Part shown: piece after piece, positions 63,547 through 64,000 of the stretch | How the letters are laid out: every line of letters starts with the position of its first letter | Numbering within the stretch: the first letter of the stretch is position 1 | DNA from: Davidsoniella eucalypti | Lineage: Eukaryota > Ascomycota > Sordariomycetes > Microascales > Ceratocystidaceae | Length of the DNA stretch: 64,000 nt | Direction of reading: 5' to 3' | NCBI GenBank assembly: GCA_004009845.1 | Contig: RMBW01000079.1 | Location: forward strand, 1 to 64,000 | Notes under the pieces: generated by a model | Told to the model about the DNA's origin: nothing | The model's input: only the letters and a program-made list of their open reading frames with translations | The model's database searches: none | Position numbers and translations under genes: made by a program

Positions 63547-64000
63547 ATGTCAACTCAACCGCCACCGCCCCCGCCGCCTCCAGGCTCCGGTTCCCGTGCC
63601 CCGCCATCGACATTTCCGCCTGACAACCAACTACCTCCTCAAAGAACACACCAGACTATACCGCCACAACAACACCAGACTGGATTTCCACACCACCACG
63701 GTCACCAAGAACCACGCAACAATCTCAACTCACAGATTCCACCGTCGCCCGCCGCCTATCCGTTCCAAAGCCATTCTCAAGTACCACCACCGCCACCTAT
63801 GTCCATTCTCTCTACGCCACCGCCGCCATCCAACGAGCCACCGCCCGTCCGCGCCCCTCCGTTTCCGGGTTACGAAGAATATGAGCATTTCCGCGTAACT
63901 ATTCCCGCTGACTACGTCGCCCACATCGAGATACACCGTCCCGAGAAACTCAACGCCTTTAGCGAGCCAGTCTGGCTGGAATTTGGTAACCTCTTCCGCC
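63547..64000 (+). CDS. Enoyl-CoA hydratase/isomerase family protein with proline-rich N-terminus (cut by window end)
   Basis: The frame is open from the ATG at 63547 to the window edge (151 full codons), so only the N-terminal part is visible. Residues 1 to about 110 are rich in Pro, Gln, His and Ser, beginning with a run of eight prolines after MSTQ and containing further PPPPP blocks. From about residue 114 the sequence FRVTIP...VAHIEIHRPEKLNAFSEPVWLE matches the start of the crotonase fold, closest in my judgement to delta3,5-delta2,4-dienoyl-CoA isomerases of fatty-acid beta-oxidation. The catalytic residues lie beyond the edge, so the reaction cannot be confirmed. A second in-frame ATG is at codon 85 (63799), but it also leaves Pro-rich sequence before the domain. 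Such a long Pro-rich leader is unusual for the family. Confidence 0.8.
   Translation, partial: MSTQPPPPPPPPGSGSRAPPSTFPPDNQLPPQRTHQTIPPQQHQTGFPHHHGHQEPRNNLNSQIPPSPAAYPFQSHSQVPPPPPMSILSTPPPPSNEPPPVRAPPFPGYEEYEHFRVTIPADYVAHIEIHRPEKLNAFSEPVWLEFGNLFR

Overview
The window is nuclear DNA from a filamentous ascomycete (Pezizomycotina, most likely Sordariomycetes; the genus cannot be fixed from the sequence alone). The evidence is short spliceosomal introns with GTAAGT/GTATGT donors, CTAAC-type branch sites and TAG/CAG acceptors, plus fungus-specific families: a Pth11/rhodopsin-fold membrane protein, a multi-WSC wall protein, a LaeA-like methyltransferase, a GPI-anchored 8-cysteine protein and a GH72 glucanosyltransferase. 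I can support eight complete protein genes, one gene cut by the right edge and one tRNA-Arg gene. For a fungus this is very gene-poor: there is no convincing gene in the first 19.4 kb, and only the tRNA lies between 48.2 and 60.2 kb.

Layout. 1-19.5 kb: gene desert with AT-alternating microsatellite motifs, homopolymer G/C runs and an 18-bp minisatellite. 19.5-20.9 kb (+): seven-helix Pth11-like protein whose first intron region implies a micro-exon. 25.8-28.7 kb (+): secreted protein with an N-glycosylated repeat stalk, four WSC domains and a C-terminal lectin-like module. 30.3-31.9 kb (+): eight-exon SAM methyltransferase, convergent with a GPI-anchored cysteine-rich protein (32.4-33.0 kb, -). 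33-38 kb: no gene. 38.2-39.2 kb (-): nuclear poly(A)-binding protein Pab2. 42.8-45.9 kb (+): Rsp5/Nedd4-type HECT ubiquitin ligase, convergent with the mitochondrial complex I PSST subunit (46.9-48.2 kb, -). 51.56-51.63 kb (-): tRNA-Arg(ACG), followed by a 1-kb patch of repeats. 60.2-61.8 kb (+): GPI-anchored GH72 beta-1,3-glucanosyltransferase. 63.5 kb to the edge (+): enoyl-CoA hydratase/isomerase family protein with a proline-rich N-terminal extension.

There is no operon-like or biosynthetic cluster. Housekeeping functions (mRNA 3'-end, ubiquitination, respiration) are mixed with four surface or wall proteins. The most unusual points are the 1- or 7-nt micro-exon in the receptor-like gene, the active-site cysteine codon of Rsp5 split by its last intron, the sixfold glycosylated repeat stalk of the WSC protein, the proline-rich isomerase-like protein, and the repeat patch beside the tRNA that shares a palindrome arm with a tandem repeat. 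I found no clearly new multi-gene system.
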